This document shows, piece by piece, positions 48,560 through 58,973 of a DNA stretch of 64,000 bases. The stretch comes from an uncultured Stenotrophomonas sp. GTDB lineage: Bacteria > Pseudomonadota > Gammaproteobacteria > Xanthomonadales > Xanthomonadaceae. Each line of letters opens with the position of its first letter. The first letter of the stretch is position 1. The stretch is from NCBI RefSeq assembly GCF_945952405.1, contig NZ_CAMFIA010000010.1:113358-177357 (forward strand), written 5' to 3'. The translations under genes and the position numbers were made by a program. The notes under the pieces are model-generated. The model was not told the DNA's origin. It worked only from the letters and a program-made list of their open reading frames with translations, and did no database searches.

Positions 48560-50278
48560 TCAATATCCCGCCGCCTGCCCATCCTTGCGGCTCTCCGACG
48601 CTCCGTAATACACGCCCGTGTCCGGGTCGCGCATGATCGCCTGGTAGCCGCCGTACGGGCCGTCGGCGAACACGATGCGATGCCCCTTGCGCATCAGCGC
48701 GCGCACCGTCTCGTACGGGAAGCCGGTTTCAAGGTTCACCTCGCCGCCATCGGTCATCGCCACAGCCTGCCCGGTCGGTTCGGTGGAGCCTTCGTGCTGG
48801 ATGCGCGGCGCGTCGCCGGCTTCCTGCAGGTTCATGCCGAAATCCACCAGGTTCATCACGATCTGCGCGTGGCCCTGCGGCTGCATCGCGCCGCCCATCA
48901 CGCCGAAGCTGGCGTACGGCTTGCCACCCTTGGTGATGAACGCCGGGATGATGGTCTGGAATGGCCGCTTGCCGGGGGCGTAGCCGTTGGGATGGTTCTT
49001 CTGCAGCACGAACATCTCGCCGCGGTCCTGCAGGATGAAGCCCAGCCCCGGCGGGGCCATGCCGCTGCCCATGCCGCGGTAATTGGACTGGATCAGCGAA
49101 ACCATCATGCCGTCGGCATCGGCCACGGTCATGTAGATCGTGTCGCCCTCCTCCAGCTGCTTCGGCGTGCCCGGCTGGACTTCCTTCAACGCCTTGTCCA
49201 TCGAGATCAGCGCGCGGCGCTGGGCGGCGTACTGCTTGGAGATCAGCTTCTGCACCGGTGCCGGCTGGAATGCCATGTCGGCGTAGAAGCGGGCGCGGTC
49301 GGCGAAGGCCAGCTTCTTCGCCTCGACGAACAGGTGCACGTGCTCGGGCGAGCCGAACGGAATCTTCGAGAAATCGTAGCCTTCCAGCACGTTGAGGATC
49401 TGCAGTGCGGCAATGCCCTGGCTGTTCGGTGGCAGTTCCCACACGTCATAGCCGCGGTAGTTGCTGCTGACCGGCTCAACCCATTCGCCATGATGGTCGG
49501 CCATGTCCTGGTAACTCAGGTAGCCGCCATTGGCCTTGAAGTAGTCGCCGATGGTGTGCGCGATGTCACCCTTGTAGAAGGCATCGCGGCCACCGTCGGC
49601 GATCTTCTGCAGGGTGCTGGCCAGGTTCGGGTTCTTCCACATCTCGCCCTTGCGCGGCGCGTGGCCATTGATCGTGAACTGCTCCTTGAACCCCGGGTAC
49701 TGCGACAGCTTCGGCACCGAGCGGTCCCAGTAATAGGCGATCACTTCGGCCACCGGGTGGCCCTCGCGGGCATAGCGGATGGCCGGTGCCAGGTTGTCGG
49801 CCATCGGCTTGCGGCCGAAGCGATCGTGCAGGGCGAACCAGCCATCGACCGCGCCGGGCACCGATACCGGCAGCGGGCCGGTCGCCGGGATGTCCTTCAG
49901 GCCGCGACGCTGGAACTCGGCAAGGGTGAGCGATTTCGGCGATCGGCCCGAACCGTTGTAGCCGTACAGCTTCTGCGTCTTCGGGTCCCAGACGATGGCG
50001 AACAGGTCGCCGCCGATGCCGTTGCCGGTCGGCTCCATCAGGCCAAGGGCGGCGTTGGCGGCGATCGCGGCATCCACCGCCGAGCCGCCCCCTTTCATCA
50101 CGTCCAGCGCGATCTGGGTGGCCAGCGGCTGCGAAGTGGCCGCCATCGCGTGCGGGGCGATCACCTCCGAACGGGTGGCGAAAGTATGGCCGGTAATGCG
50201 ATCGGCGGCGATGGACAGCGCGGGCACGGCAGCCAGCACGGCGGCGGCGAGCAGGGAACGGGCAAGGCGTCGGGACAC
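48560..50278 (-). CDS. ggt: Gamma-glutamyltransferase
   Basis: A 572-residue periplasmic Ntn-hydrolase starting at GTG 50278, which opens the signal peptide directly (RRLARSLLAAAVLAAVPALS) after GGAACCCGACC. An in-frame ATG at 50353 would add a 25-residue extension. The autocleavage region is QLEEGDTIYMTVADADG, with Thr as the new N-terminal nucleophile. Other marks: NAALGLMEPTGNGIGGDLF and GFPYETVRALMRKGH. It splits gamma-glutamyl bonds of glutathione. It stands alone, divergent from the ilv operon. Confidence 0.93.
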   Translation of the reverse strand: MSRRLARSLLAAAVLAAVPALSIAADRITGHTFATRSEVIAPHAMAATSQPLATQIALDVMKGGGSAVDAAIAANAALGLMEPTGNGIGGDLFAIVWDPKTQKLYGYNGSGRSPKSLTLAEFQRRGLKDIPATGPLPVSVPGAVDGWFALHDRFGRKPMADNLAPAIRYAREGHPVAEVIAYYWDRSVPKLSQYPGFKEQFTINGHAPRKGEMWKNPNLASTLQKIADGGRDAFYKGDIAHTIGDYFKANGGYLSYQDMADHHGEWVEPVSSNYRGYDVWELPPNSQGIAALQILNVLEGYDFSKIPFGSPEHVHLFVEAKKLAFADRARFYADMAFQPAPVQKLISKQYAAQRRALISMDKALKEVQPGTPKQLEEGDTIYMTVADADGMMVSLIQSNYRGMGSGMAPPGLGFILQDRGEMFVLQKNHPNGYAPGKRPFQTIIPAFITKGGKPYASFGVMGGAMQPQGHAQIVMNLVDFGMNLQEAGDAPRIQHEGSTEPTGQAVAMTDGGEVNLETGFPYETVRALMRKGHRIVFADGPYGGYQAIMRDPDTGVYYGASESRKDGQAAGY

Positions 50279-50485
50279 GGTCGGGTTCCGATGGAAGGGT
50301 GGTCCTGCGATCTTCGCCGCTGCAGCCTTCACGCGGTATCGGGCAGAGGTCATGGCCGGCACCGGGCCAGCCGTTGCGGACACAGGGGCAGAACCTGCGG
50401 AATCCGCGCAAAAAACCCGTCGAAAGGAGTGAATTCGGGTTCACCGAATCACTTTCAGCGGCAACCATCCTTGTGCCACAGGCGA

Positions 50486-50536
50486 TTGCGCTGGATGCAG
50501 CGGAAACCGATAAAAAATCTTCCGTGAGGGTTGACA
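50486..50536 (+). promoter_or_regulatory. Candidate promoters of the ilv-leu operon
   Basis: Two candidates. TTGCGC (50486-50491), 17-bp spacer, GATAAA (50509-50514). Separately a consensus -35 TTGACA at 50531-50536 with only a weak TTTCTC at 17-bp spacing; this one would start transcription within a few bases of the leader ATG and give a nearly leaderless message. Confidence 0.45.
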
Positions 50537-50567
50537 TCGCGGAAATGGCTGTGTTTCTCTCGATCAC

Positions 50568-50696
50568 ATGCTGCAACACAACACGCCACCGCGAACCCAC
50601 TTCGAAGCCGCCGACATCGGCGCCGCCTCGCTGCGTTCGATTCTTGTGCTCGTACTTATTACCCAACCAACAGGTGCGGGACGAGCCAGCGTGTAA
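50568..50696 (+). CDS. ilvL: ilv operon leader peptide (attenuation)
   Basis: A 42-residue ORF too short for normal gene calling, starting [12 protein letters not shown] and containing [15 protein letters not shown]. Residues 25-31 are Ile-Leu-Val-Leu-Val-Leu-Ile, coded by seven consecutive codons at 50640-50660. A run of the three branched-chain amino acids in a small ORF before an ilv operon is the classic design of a translating sensor: scarcity of charged tRNA stalls the ribosome here. There is no clear Shine-Dalgarno sequence. Confidence 0.88.
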   Translation: MLQHNTPPRTHFEAADIGAASLRSILVLVLITQPTGAGRASV

Positions 50697-50724
50697 GCAG
50701 AAAACACACCGGAACTCGATCAAA

Positions 50725-50754
50725 AACCCGCACCCGCCCAGGTGCGGGTTTTTT
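50725..50754 (+). terminator. Attenuator terminator of the ilv leader
   Basis: 10-bp stem AACCCGCACC / GGTGCGGGTT, 6-base loop and T-run. The 5' arm (CCCGCACC, 50727-50734) can instead pair perfectly with GGTGCGGG at 50673-50680 inside the leader ORF just after the branched-chain codons, which would be the antiterminator. A ribosome stalled at the Ile/Leu/Val codons would favour that pairing and read-through into ilvC. Confidence 0.88.
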
Positions 50755-50786
50755 CATTTCAGAACCTGGTTTCAGACGCAACCACC

Positions 50787-50888
50787 ATGACCAACGCCTA
50801 CCGCACAACCCGGACCTGCAGCACCACGACGCCTCGTGGTGGCTGTGCCCGTGCGATGCGCGGCGCCTCCTCCACCGCTTTCCCCTGA
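50787..50888 (+). CDS. Thr-rich small ORF, possible second leader peptide
   Basis: A 33-codon ORF starting [19 protein letters not shown]: seven of residues 2-15 are Thr. It lies between the ilvL attenuator and a second terminator and stops 1 base before the latter's stem. A leader sensing Thr would make sense because the operon encodes threonine dehydratase, but no Shine-Dalgarno site is obvious and the enrichment could be chance. Confidence 0.4.
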   Translation: MTNAYRTTRTCSTTTPRGGCARAMRGASSTAFP

Positions 50889-50889
50889 C

Positions 50890-50929
50890 CGGCCGGCACG
50901 TCACCTCGACGACCGGCCGTTCTTTTTTC
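50890..50929 (+). terminator. Second terminator directly before ilvC
   Basis: Stem CGGCCGG-CA-CGTC / GACG-A-CCGGCCG with a 5-base loop, then TTCTTTTTT. It ends 24 bases before the ilvC ATG on the coding strand, so it must be passed or disrupted for operon expression. Confidence 0.8.
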
Positions 50930-50953
50930 TTCCCACCGCAAGGAACCTCCCCC

Positions 50954-51928
50954 ATGAGCACCAACGACCTGCCCCAGACCAAGATCGCCGTCATCGGCTA
51001 CGGCAGCCAGGGCCGCGCCCACGCACTGAACCTGCGCGAATCCGGCTTCGACGTGGTGGTAGGCCTGCGTCCGGGTGGCCCGACCGAAGCCAAGGCGCAG
51101 GCCGATGGCTTCACCGTGATCGCGCCCGCCGATGCGGTGAAGGACGCCGACCTGGTCGCCGTGCTGACCCCGGACATGGTGCAGAAGAAGCTCTACAACG
51201 ACGTGCTGGCCCCGAACATGAAGCAGGGCGCCTGCCTGCTGTTCGCGCATGGCCTGAACGTGCACTACGGCATGATCGAACCGCGCGCCGACCTCGACGT
51301 GGTGCTGGTCGCGCCGAAGGGACCGGGCGCGCTGGTGCGCCGTGAGTACGAGATCGGCCGCGGCGTGCCGTGCATCTGGGCGGTCTACCAGGATGTCAGC
51401 GGCAACGCGGCCAGGCATGCGCAGGCCTATGCGGCCGGGCTCGGCGGCGCCCGCGCCAACCTGATCCAGACCACCTTCAAGGAAGAGACCGAGACCGACC
51501 TGTTCGGCGAGCAGGCCGTGCTGTGCGGTGGTGCCTCGGCGCTGGTGCAGGCCGGTTTCGAGACCCTGGTCGAAGCCGGCTACCAGCCGGAGATCGCCTA
51601 CTACGAAGTCCTGCATGAGTTGAAGCTGATCGTGGACCTGTTCTACGAAGGCGGCATCTCGCGCATGCTGGAATTCATCTCCGAGACCGCGCAGTACGGT
51701 GACTACGTCAGCGGCCCGCGGGTGATCGATGCCGGCACCAAGGCACGCATGAAGGAAGTGCTGAAGGACATCCAGGACGGCACCTTCACCAAGAACTGGG
51801 TGGCCGAGTACGAAGCGGGCCTGCCCAACTACAACCGGTTCAAGCAGGCCGACCTGGAGCATCCGATCGAAAAGGTGGGCAAGGAACTGCGCGCCAAGAT
51901 GGTCTGGTTGCAAGGACAGGCCGCGTAA
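50954..51928 (+). CDS. ilvC: Ketol-acid reductoisomerase (class I)
   Basis: A 324-residue short-form KARI starting [20 protein letters not shown]. Rossmann motif [19 protein letters not shown]; catalytic Glu/Asp residues in [20 protein letters not shown] and [16 protein letters not shown]. The cofactor loop after VVVGL is RPGGPTE (39-45), lacking the Ser residues usual in NADPH-type enzymes. It converts acetolactate and acetohydroxybutyrate to the dihydroxy acids. First structural gene of the operon. Confidence 0.96.
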   Translation: MSTNDLPQTKIAVIGYGSQGRAHALNLRESGFDVVVGLRPGGPTEAKAQADGFTVIAPADAVKDADLVAVLTPDMVQKKLYNDVLAPNMKQGACLLFAHGLNVHYGMIEPRADLDVVLVAPKGPGALVRREYEIGRGVPCIWAVYQDVSGNAARHAQAYAAGLGGARANLIQTTFKEETETDLFGEQAVLCGGASALVQAGFETLVEAGYQPEIAYYEVLHELKLIVDLFYEGGISRMLEFISETAQYGDYVSGPRVIDAGTKARMKEVLKDIQDGTFTKNWVAEYEAGLPNYNRFKQADLEHPIEKVGKELRAKMVWLQGQAA

Positions 51929-51967
51929 CCACGCGGCCCTCCCCCACCCGCTTTGCAAGGTTCCCCC

Positions 51968-53704
51968 ATGAACTCTCCGACACACCGCAGCGCGCCGCCC
52001 AACGGCGCGCGCTGGCTGACCCAGGCACTGGAAGCCGAAGGCGTCCGCACGCTGTTCGGCTATCCCGGCGGCACCATCATGCCGTTCTACGACGCGCTGG
52101 TGGATTCGTCGCTGAAGCACATCCTGGTGCGCCATGAGCAGGGGGCGGCGCTGGCCGCCAACGGCTTTGCACGCGCCAGCGGCCAGGTGGGCGTGTGCGT
52201 GGCCACCTCCGGCCCGGGCGCGTCCAACCTGGTCACCGGCATCGCCGATGCGATGCTGGATTCGGTACCGATGGTCTGCATCACCGGCCAGGTCGGCACG
52301 CCACTGCTGGGCACCGACGCCTTCCAGGAACTGGATGTGTTCGGCCTGACGATGCCGATCGTCAAGCACAGCTGGCTGGTGCGCAGCGTCGATGACCTGC
52401 CGCGCGTGGTGGCCGACGCCTTCCGTATCGCCCGCGAAGGCCGCCCGGGCCCGGTCCTGATCGACCTGCCGAAGGACGTGCAGCTGGCCGATGCCAGTCA
52501 TCTGCCGGCGCACCTGCCGAGCAGCGTCGAACCGCCACCGGCACCGGCCGAGGCCGCCATCGCCGAGGCCATCGCGGCGCTGGCGGCCGCCGAGAAGCCA
52601 GTGGTCTACGCCGGCGGCGGCATCGCGCTGGGCGATGCCGTGCAGGACCTGCGCGACTTCGTCGAGGCCAGTGCCATCCCCACCGTGATGACCCTGCGTG
52701 GCCTGGGCGCATTGCCGGCCAACCACCCGCAGTCGCTGGGCATGCTGGGCATGCACGGCACCCGCGCGGCCAACATGGCGGTGCAGGAAAGCGACCTGCT
52801 GCTGGTGCTGGGCGCGCGCTTCGACGACCGGGCCACCGGCAAGCTGGCCGAATTCGCACCGTTCGCGCGCGTCGTCCATATCGACGCCGATGCCTACGAG
52901 ATCTCCAAGCTGCGCAGTGCCGACGTCGCCGTGCCCGGCAATGTCGGCCATGCCATCCGCGCCCTGCGTGCGGCCTTCCCCTCCCCCAGGGCCCATCAGG
53001 ACGCATGGCGCAAGCGCTGTGCGCAGCATCGCGATCGTTTCGCCGCCCGCTACGACGCCCCGGGCCAGCATATCTACGCGCCGGCGCTGCTCAAGCGCCT
53101 GAGCGAGCTGGCACCGGCCGATGCGGTGATCGCCTGCGATGTCGGCCAGCACCAGATGTGGGTGGCGCAGCACTGCCGCTTCAACCACCCGCGCAACCAC
53201 CTGACCAGCGGCGCGCTGGGCACCATGGGCTTCGGCCTGCCGGCAGCGATGGGCGCGCAGTTCGCCTGCCCCGAGCGCACCGTGGTGCTGGTGTCCGGCG
53301 ACGGCAGCTTCATGATGAACGTGCAGGAGCTGGCGACCATCGCCCGCTGCCGCCTGCCGGTGAAGATCGTGCTGCTGGACAACAGTTCGCTGGGCATGGT
53401 GCGGCAGTGGCAGGAACTGTTCTTCGCCGAGCGCTACAGCGAGATCGACCTGTCCGACAACCCCGACTTCGTGGCACTGGCGCAGGTATTCGGCATCGCC
53501 GCGACCCGCATCGATGCGCGCGACGATGTTGAGGGTGGCCTGGCCGCACTGCTGGCCGAGCCCGGCCCGGCCCTGCTGCACGTGGCCATCGATGCCCGCG
53601 CCAACGTGTGGCCGCTGGTGCCGCCGAACACCGCCAACAGCACGATGCTGGAGAGCAACCCCGCCCACGCCCGCCAGGAGACCCCCAATGCACTACCGGC
53701 TTGA
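51968..53704 (+). CDS. ilvG: Acetolactate synthase, large subunit
   Basis: A 578-residue TPP enzyme. Catalytic Glu in LVRHEQGAALAANGFARAS; the quinone-like FAD region DAMLDSVPMVCITGQVGT; TPP/Mg site VSGDGSFMMNVQELATIARC ending in NNSS-like LLDNSSLGMVRQWQ. It makes acetolactate (Val/Leu) and acetohydroxybutyrate (Ile). Start MNSPTHRSAPPNGARWL is the ATG 40 bp after ilvC. The 3' end overlaps the small subunit gene by 17 bases. Confidence 0.95.
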   Translation: MNSPTHRSAPPNGARWLTQALEAEGVRTLFGYPGGTIMPFYDALVDSSLKHILVRHEQGAALAANGFARASGQVGVCVATSGPGASNLVTGIADAMLDSVPMVCITGQVGTPLLGTDAFQELDVFGLTMPIVKHSWLVRSVDDLPRVVADAFRIAREGRPGPVLIDLPKDVQLADASHLPAHLPSSVEPPPAPAEAAIAEAIAALAAAEKPVVYAGGGIALGDAVQDLRDFVEASAIPTVMTLRGLGALPANHPQSLGMLGMHGTRAANMAVQESDLLLVLGARFDDRATGKLAEFAPFARVVHIDADAYEISKLRSADVAVPGNVGHAIRALRAAFPSPRAHQDAWRKRCAQHRDRFAARYDAPGQHIYAPALLKRLSELAPADAVIACDVGQHQMWVAQHCRFNHPRNHLTSGALGTMGFGLPAAMGAQFACPERTVVLVSGDGSFMMNVQELATIARCRLPVKIVLLDNSSLGMVRQWQELFFAERYSEIDLSDNPDFVALAQVFGIAATRIDARDDVEGGLAALLAEPGPALLHVAIDARANVWPLVPPNTANSTMLESNPAHARQETPNALPA

Positions 53705-53939
53705 CCTGGTGCTGCACCCGGCCGAAGGCGCGCTGCTGCGCGTGATCGGCATGGCCGAGCGCCGCGGATTCGCACCGCGCGCGATCAGCGGCGCGCCGGT
53801 GGCCGCCGACGATGGCCGCTGGCACCTGCAGCTGGTGGTGGATGGCCAGCGCCCGGCGGAAACATTGTGCCGGCAGATCGAGAAGATCTACGACTGCGTG
53901 TCCGTCCAGGTCACCGCCGTGGAAGGAGTATCGCCATGA
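53688..53939 (+). CDS. ilvM: Acetolactate synthase small subunit (ACT, IlvM-like)
   Basis: An 83-residue ACT-like protein starting MHYRLDLVLHPAEGALLRVI, with RRGFAPRAISGAPVA and QIEKIYDCVSVQVTAVEG. The length is that of IlvM (~85), not of IlvH/IlvN (~160 or ~95). The start lies within the ilvG end after CCAGGAGACC. The small subunit is needed for full activity and, in some isozymes, valine control; IlvM types are weakly or not valine-sensitive. Confidence 0.88.
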   Translation: MHYRLDLVLHPAEGALLRVIGMAERRGFAPRAISGAPVAADDGRWHLQLVVDGQRPAETLCRQIEKIYDCVSVQVTAVEGVSP

Positions 53940-54049
53940 ACACCCGTACCGTAGCGACCACGGTGCCGGTACGGAGGCGTCTTCTTCGCCGCCCGTGCCC
54001 GCATGCGGCAGTCGCCTGCACCGCGCTGGTGGCCCATGCCGGCCGCTGA
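53936..54049 (+). CDS. Small ORF between ilvM and ilvA (coupling candidate)
   Basis: A 37-residue ORF starting MNTRTVATTVPVRRRLLRRP. It has the best Shine-Dalgarno of the area (GGAAGGAGTATCGCC), overlaps the ilvM stop (ATGA) and ends 11 bases past the ilvA ATG at 54036. It looks like a translational-coupling ORF that delivers ribosomes to ilvA, or the old N-terminus of ilvA after a frameshift. No family is recognised. Confidence 0.4.
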   Translation: MNTRTVATTVPVRRRLLRRPCPHAAVACTALVAHAGR

Positions 54050-55123
54050 TGCCAGCAAGGAAAGCGATGTCGGCGACGTAAGCGTCGCCGACGTACTGGC
54101 GGCGCAAGCTCGCCTGCGCCGCTTCCTGCCACCGACCCCGCTGCACCATGCAGAGCGCTTCGGCACCTGGCTGAAGCTGGAGAACCTGCAGCGCACCGGC
54201 TCCTACAAGGTCCGCGGCGCGCTCAATGCGCTGCTGGCCGGCCGCGAGCGCGGCGACACCCGCCCGGTGATCTGTGCCTCGGCCGGCAACCACGCCCAGG
54301 GCGTGGCCTGGGCTGCCTACCGCCTGGACGTGCCGGCCATCACCGTGATGCCGCACGGCGCACCGGCCACCAAGATCGCCGGCGTCGCCCACTGGGGCGC
54401 GACCGTGCGCCAGCACGGCAACAGCTACGACGAGGCCTATGCCTTCGCGGTTGAACTGGCGCAGCGCCACGGTTACCGCTTCCTGTCGGCATTCGACGAT
54501 GCCGATGTGATCGCCGGCCAGGGCACGGTCGGCATTGAACTGGCCGCCCATGCACCGGATGTGGTGATCGTGCCGATCGGCGGCGGCGGCCTCGCCTCCG
54601 GCGTCGCCCTGGCACTGAAGTCGCAGGGCGTACGCGTGGTCGGCGCGCAGGTGGAAGGGGTCGATTCGATGGCGCGTGCAATCCGCGGCGACGTCCGCGA
54701 GATCGCCCCGGTCGCCTCGCTGGCCGATGGCGTACGGGTGAAGATTCCCGGCTACCTGACCCGCCGCCTGTGCAGCTCGCTGCTGGACGACGTGGTGATC
54801 GTGCGCGAGGCCGAGCTGCGCGAAACCCTGGTCCGGCTGGCGCTGGAAGAGCACATCATCGCCGAGGGCGCCGGTGCGCTGGCACTGGCCGCCGGGCGCC
54901 GCGTCGCCGGGCGCCGCAAGTGCGCGGTGGTCTCCGGCGGCAACATCGACGCTGGCGTGCTGGCCGGCCTGCTCACCGACATCCGTCCGCGCCCGCCGCG
55001 CAAGCCGCGGCGACGGCGCAGTGAAACCCCGCGCTCGCCCACCCGGGCCAGCGCCTCCGCGTCCCCCATGTCTTCCCCTTCCCCCCTGCAAGCCGTCGCA
55101 CCCGCTGTCGAGGAGATTTCCCT

Positions 55124-55127
<4 letters not shown>
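54003..55127 (+). CDS. ilvA: Threonine dehydratase, short form without regulatory domain
   Basis: Up to 374 residues (ATG 54003; ATG 54036 is equally plausible). PLP Lys in [18 protein letters not shown], then [16 protein letters not shown] and [18 protein letters not shown]. It deaminates threonine to 2-oxobutyrate, the first step to isoleucine. The catalytic domain ends near residue 325. There is no C-terminal ACT-like regulatory domain; instead a basic then Ser/Pro-rich tail ([16 protein letters not shown]...) follows. The stop overlaps the leuA GTG. Confidence 0.9.
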
Positions 55128-56710
<1,583 letters not shown>

Positions 56711-56720
56711 GGAACCTGAG

Positions 56721-57494
56721 ATGAGCGCCTTCGACACCACCACGCTGCCCGCAGGCCAGCACTGGAATGCCCAGGACTATGCGATCGATGCAGGCTTCGT
56801 GCCGCTGCTCGGCGGCGCCGTCGCGCGCCTGCTCGACCCGCGCGCCGGCGAGTGCATTCTCGACCTGGGCTGTGGCGATGGCGTGCTCAGCACTGAACTG
56901 GCGCTCAGCGGTGCACGCATCCACGGCGTGGATGCCTCGCCGGAACTGGTGATCGCCGCCCGCGCACGCGGTGTCGATGCGCAGGTGATGGACGGCCATG
57001 CGCTGTCCTTCGACAGCGCGTTCGACGCAGTGTTCAGCAATGCGGCCCTGCACTGGATGGGCAACCCGGACCGCGTGCTGGAAGGCGTACGCCGCGCCCT
57101 GCGCCCCGGTGGCCGTTTCGTCGCCGAGTTCGGCGGCCACGGCAACGTGGCCACGATCATTGCCGCGGTGCAGGCCGCACGGGTCGCACATGGCCACGCC
57201 GCCAGCAGCTTCCAGTGGTATTTCCCGAGTGCCGACGCCTACGCCGACCGCCTGCGCCAGCACGGCTTCCAGGTGCAGCTGATCGAATGCACGCCGCGCC
57301 CGACCGCGTTGCCGACCGGCGTGGCCGGCTGGCTGCGGGTGTTCGCCGCACCACTGCTCGACGACCTGCCCAACGCGGCACGGGCCACCGTGCGCGACGC
57401 GGCCACCGCCCTGCTGGCCGAACTGCCGCGCAATGCCGCCGGCCAGCCACTGGCCGACTACGTGCGGCTGCGGGTCCTTGCCCGCCGCCGCTGA
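56721..57494 (+). CDS. SAM-dependent methyltransferase, trans-aconitate methyltransferase-like
   Basis: A 257-residue class-I methyltransferase starting MSAFDTTTLPAGQHWNAQDY. SAM motif ILDLGCGDGVLSTELALSG, then VDASPELVIAARARG and FSNAALHWMGNPDRVLEGVR, close to Tam-type enzymes. It sits 10 bp after leuA and 60 bp before leuC, so it is part of the operon. Tam-type enzymes methyl-esterify trans-aconitate, and the yeast relative Tmt1 also accepts 3-isopropylmalate; a role with leucine intermediates or by-products is inferred. Confidence 0.85.
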   Translation: MSAFDTTTLPAGQHWNAQDYAIDAGFVPLLGGAVARLLDPRAGECILDLGCGDGVLSTELALSGARIHGVDASPELVIAARARGVDAQVMDGHALSFDSAFDAVFSNAALHWMGNPDRVLEGVRRALRPGGRFVAEFGGHGNVATIIAAVQAARVAHGHAASSFQWYFPSADAYADRLRQHGFQVQLIECTPRPTALPTGVAGWLRVFAAPLLDDLPNAARATVRDAATALLAELPRNAAGQPLADYVRLRVLARRR

Positions 57495-57554
57495 CTTGAC
57501 CCTTTCCACCTCTTTCCCGATGTTCGCTCCTTCGTACTTCTGCCAGGCACACGC

Positions 57555-58973
57555 ATGACCTCTGCACCCCGCACCCTGTACGACAAACTGTGGGACGCCC
57601 ACGTGGTCGTTCCCGAATCCGACAGCGCACCCGCCGTGCTGTACATCGACCTGCACCTGATCCACGAGGTGACCTCGCCGCAGGCATTCACCGAACTGCG
57701 CGAACGCGGCCTGTCGCCGCGCCGCCCGGACCGCACCAAGGCGACGATGGACCACTCCACGCCGACCCTGCCGGCCGCGGCCGATGGCCGGCTGCCCTAT
57801 GCCAGTGCGGCCTCTGAAGCGCAGGTGGCAACGCTGGCACGCAACTGCGCCGAGCACGCCATCGAACTGTTCGACATGGCCTCGGACAACCGCGGCATCG
57901 TCCACGTGATCGCACCGGAACAGGGCTTCACCCAGCCCGGCATGACCATCGTCTGCGGCGACAGCCACACCTCCACCCACGGTGCCTTCGGATCGCTGGC
58001 GTTCGGCATCGGCACCAGCGAAGTGGGCCACGTGCTGGCCACCCAGTGCCTGCTGCAGCGCAAGGCGAAGACCCTGGCGATCACCGTCGAAGGCGCGCTG
58101 GCGCCGGGCGTCGGCGCCAAGGATGTGGTGCTGCACATCATCGGCGTGATCGGCGTCAATGGCGGCACCGGCCACGTGATCGAGTTCCGTGGCAGCACCA
58201 TCGAAGCGATGGACATGGAACAGCGCATGACCCTGTGCAACATGTCGATCGAAGCCGGCGCGCGTGCCGGCATGGTGGCGCCGGACCAGGTCACCTTCGA
58301 TTTCGTCGCGCGCACCCCGCGCGGTCCCAAGGGCGCCGACTTCCAGGCCGCGGTGGCGCGCTGGCAGCAGCTGCGCAGCGATGAAGGCGCGCGCTTCGAC
58401 AGCGAAGTGCGCATCGACGCCGCCGACATCCGCCCGACCCTGACCTGGGGCACCCATCCGGGTACCGCCATCGCGGTGGATGCGCCGATCCCGGCCGCCA
58501 ACGATGCCGCCGCGCAGAAGGGCCTGGACTACATGCACTTCCAGGCCGGCAAGGCGCTGGCCGGCACGCCGGTGGACGTGGTGTTCGTCGGCTCCTGCAC
58601 CAATGGCCGCCTGAGCGACATGCGCGAGGTGGCGCAGGTGCTGCGCGGCCGTCGCATCGCCGATCGCGTGCGCATGCTGGTGGTGCCGGGTTCGGAGATC
58701 GTCAAGCGCGAGGCCGAGGCCGAAGGCATCCATGAGATCGTGCGTGCGGCCGGGGCCGAATGGCGCGAACCGGGTTGCTCGATGTGCATCGCCATGAACG
58801 GCGACCTGGTCGCGCCCGGCCAGCTGGCGGTAAGCACCAGCAACCGCAATTTCGAAGGCCGCCAGGGGCCCGGTTCACGCACCCTGCTGGCTTCGCCGAT
58901 GAGCGCCGCGTGGGCCGCCGTCAACGGGCACGTCGCCGATACCCGCGAGCTGTTCGCACAGGAGGTGGCGTAA
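57555..58973 (+). CDS. leuC: 3-isopropylmalate dehydratase, large subunit
   Basis: A 472-residue aconitase-family subunit. [4Fe-4S] Cys residues in [18 protein letters not shown] and [13 protein letters not shown]; other blocks [20 protein letters not shown] and [20 protein letters not shown]. With LeuD it isomerises 2- to 3-isopropylmalate through isopropylmaleate. The stop overlaps the leuD start. Confidence 0.97.
   Translation: MTSAPRTLYDKLWDAHVVVPESDSAPAVLYIDLHLIHEVTSPQAFTELRERGLSPRRPDRTKATMDHSTPTLPAAADGRLPYASAASEAQVATLARNCAEHAIELFDMASDNRGIVHVIAPEQGFTQPGMTIVCGDSHTSTHGAFGSLAFGIGTSEVGHVLATQCLLQRKAKTLAITVEGALAPGVGAKDVVLHIIGVIGVNGGTGHVIEFRGSTIEAMDMEQRMTLCNMSIEAGARAGMVAPDQVTFDFVARTPRGPKGADFQAAVARWQQLRSDEGARFDSEVRIDAADIRPTLTWGTHPGTAIAVDAPIPAANDAAAQKGLDYMHFQAGKALAGTPVDVVFVGSCTNGRLSDMREVAQVLRGRRIADRVRMLVVPGSEIVKREAEAEGIHEIVRAAGAEWREPGCSMCIAMNGDLVAPGQLAVSTSNRNFEGRQGPGSRTLLASPMSAAWAAVNGHVADTRELFAQEVA

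Noticed and set aside
50793-50900. Tryptophan leader peptide suggested by adjacent TGGTGG codons near 50837
   Set aside because: The frame with Trp-Trp has no start codon of its own nearby, and no trp genes follow; the ATG-started frame is the Thr-rich ORF.
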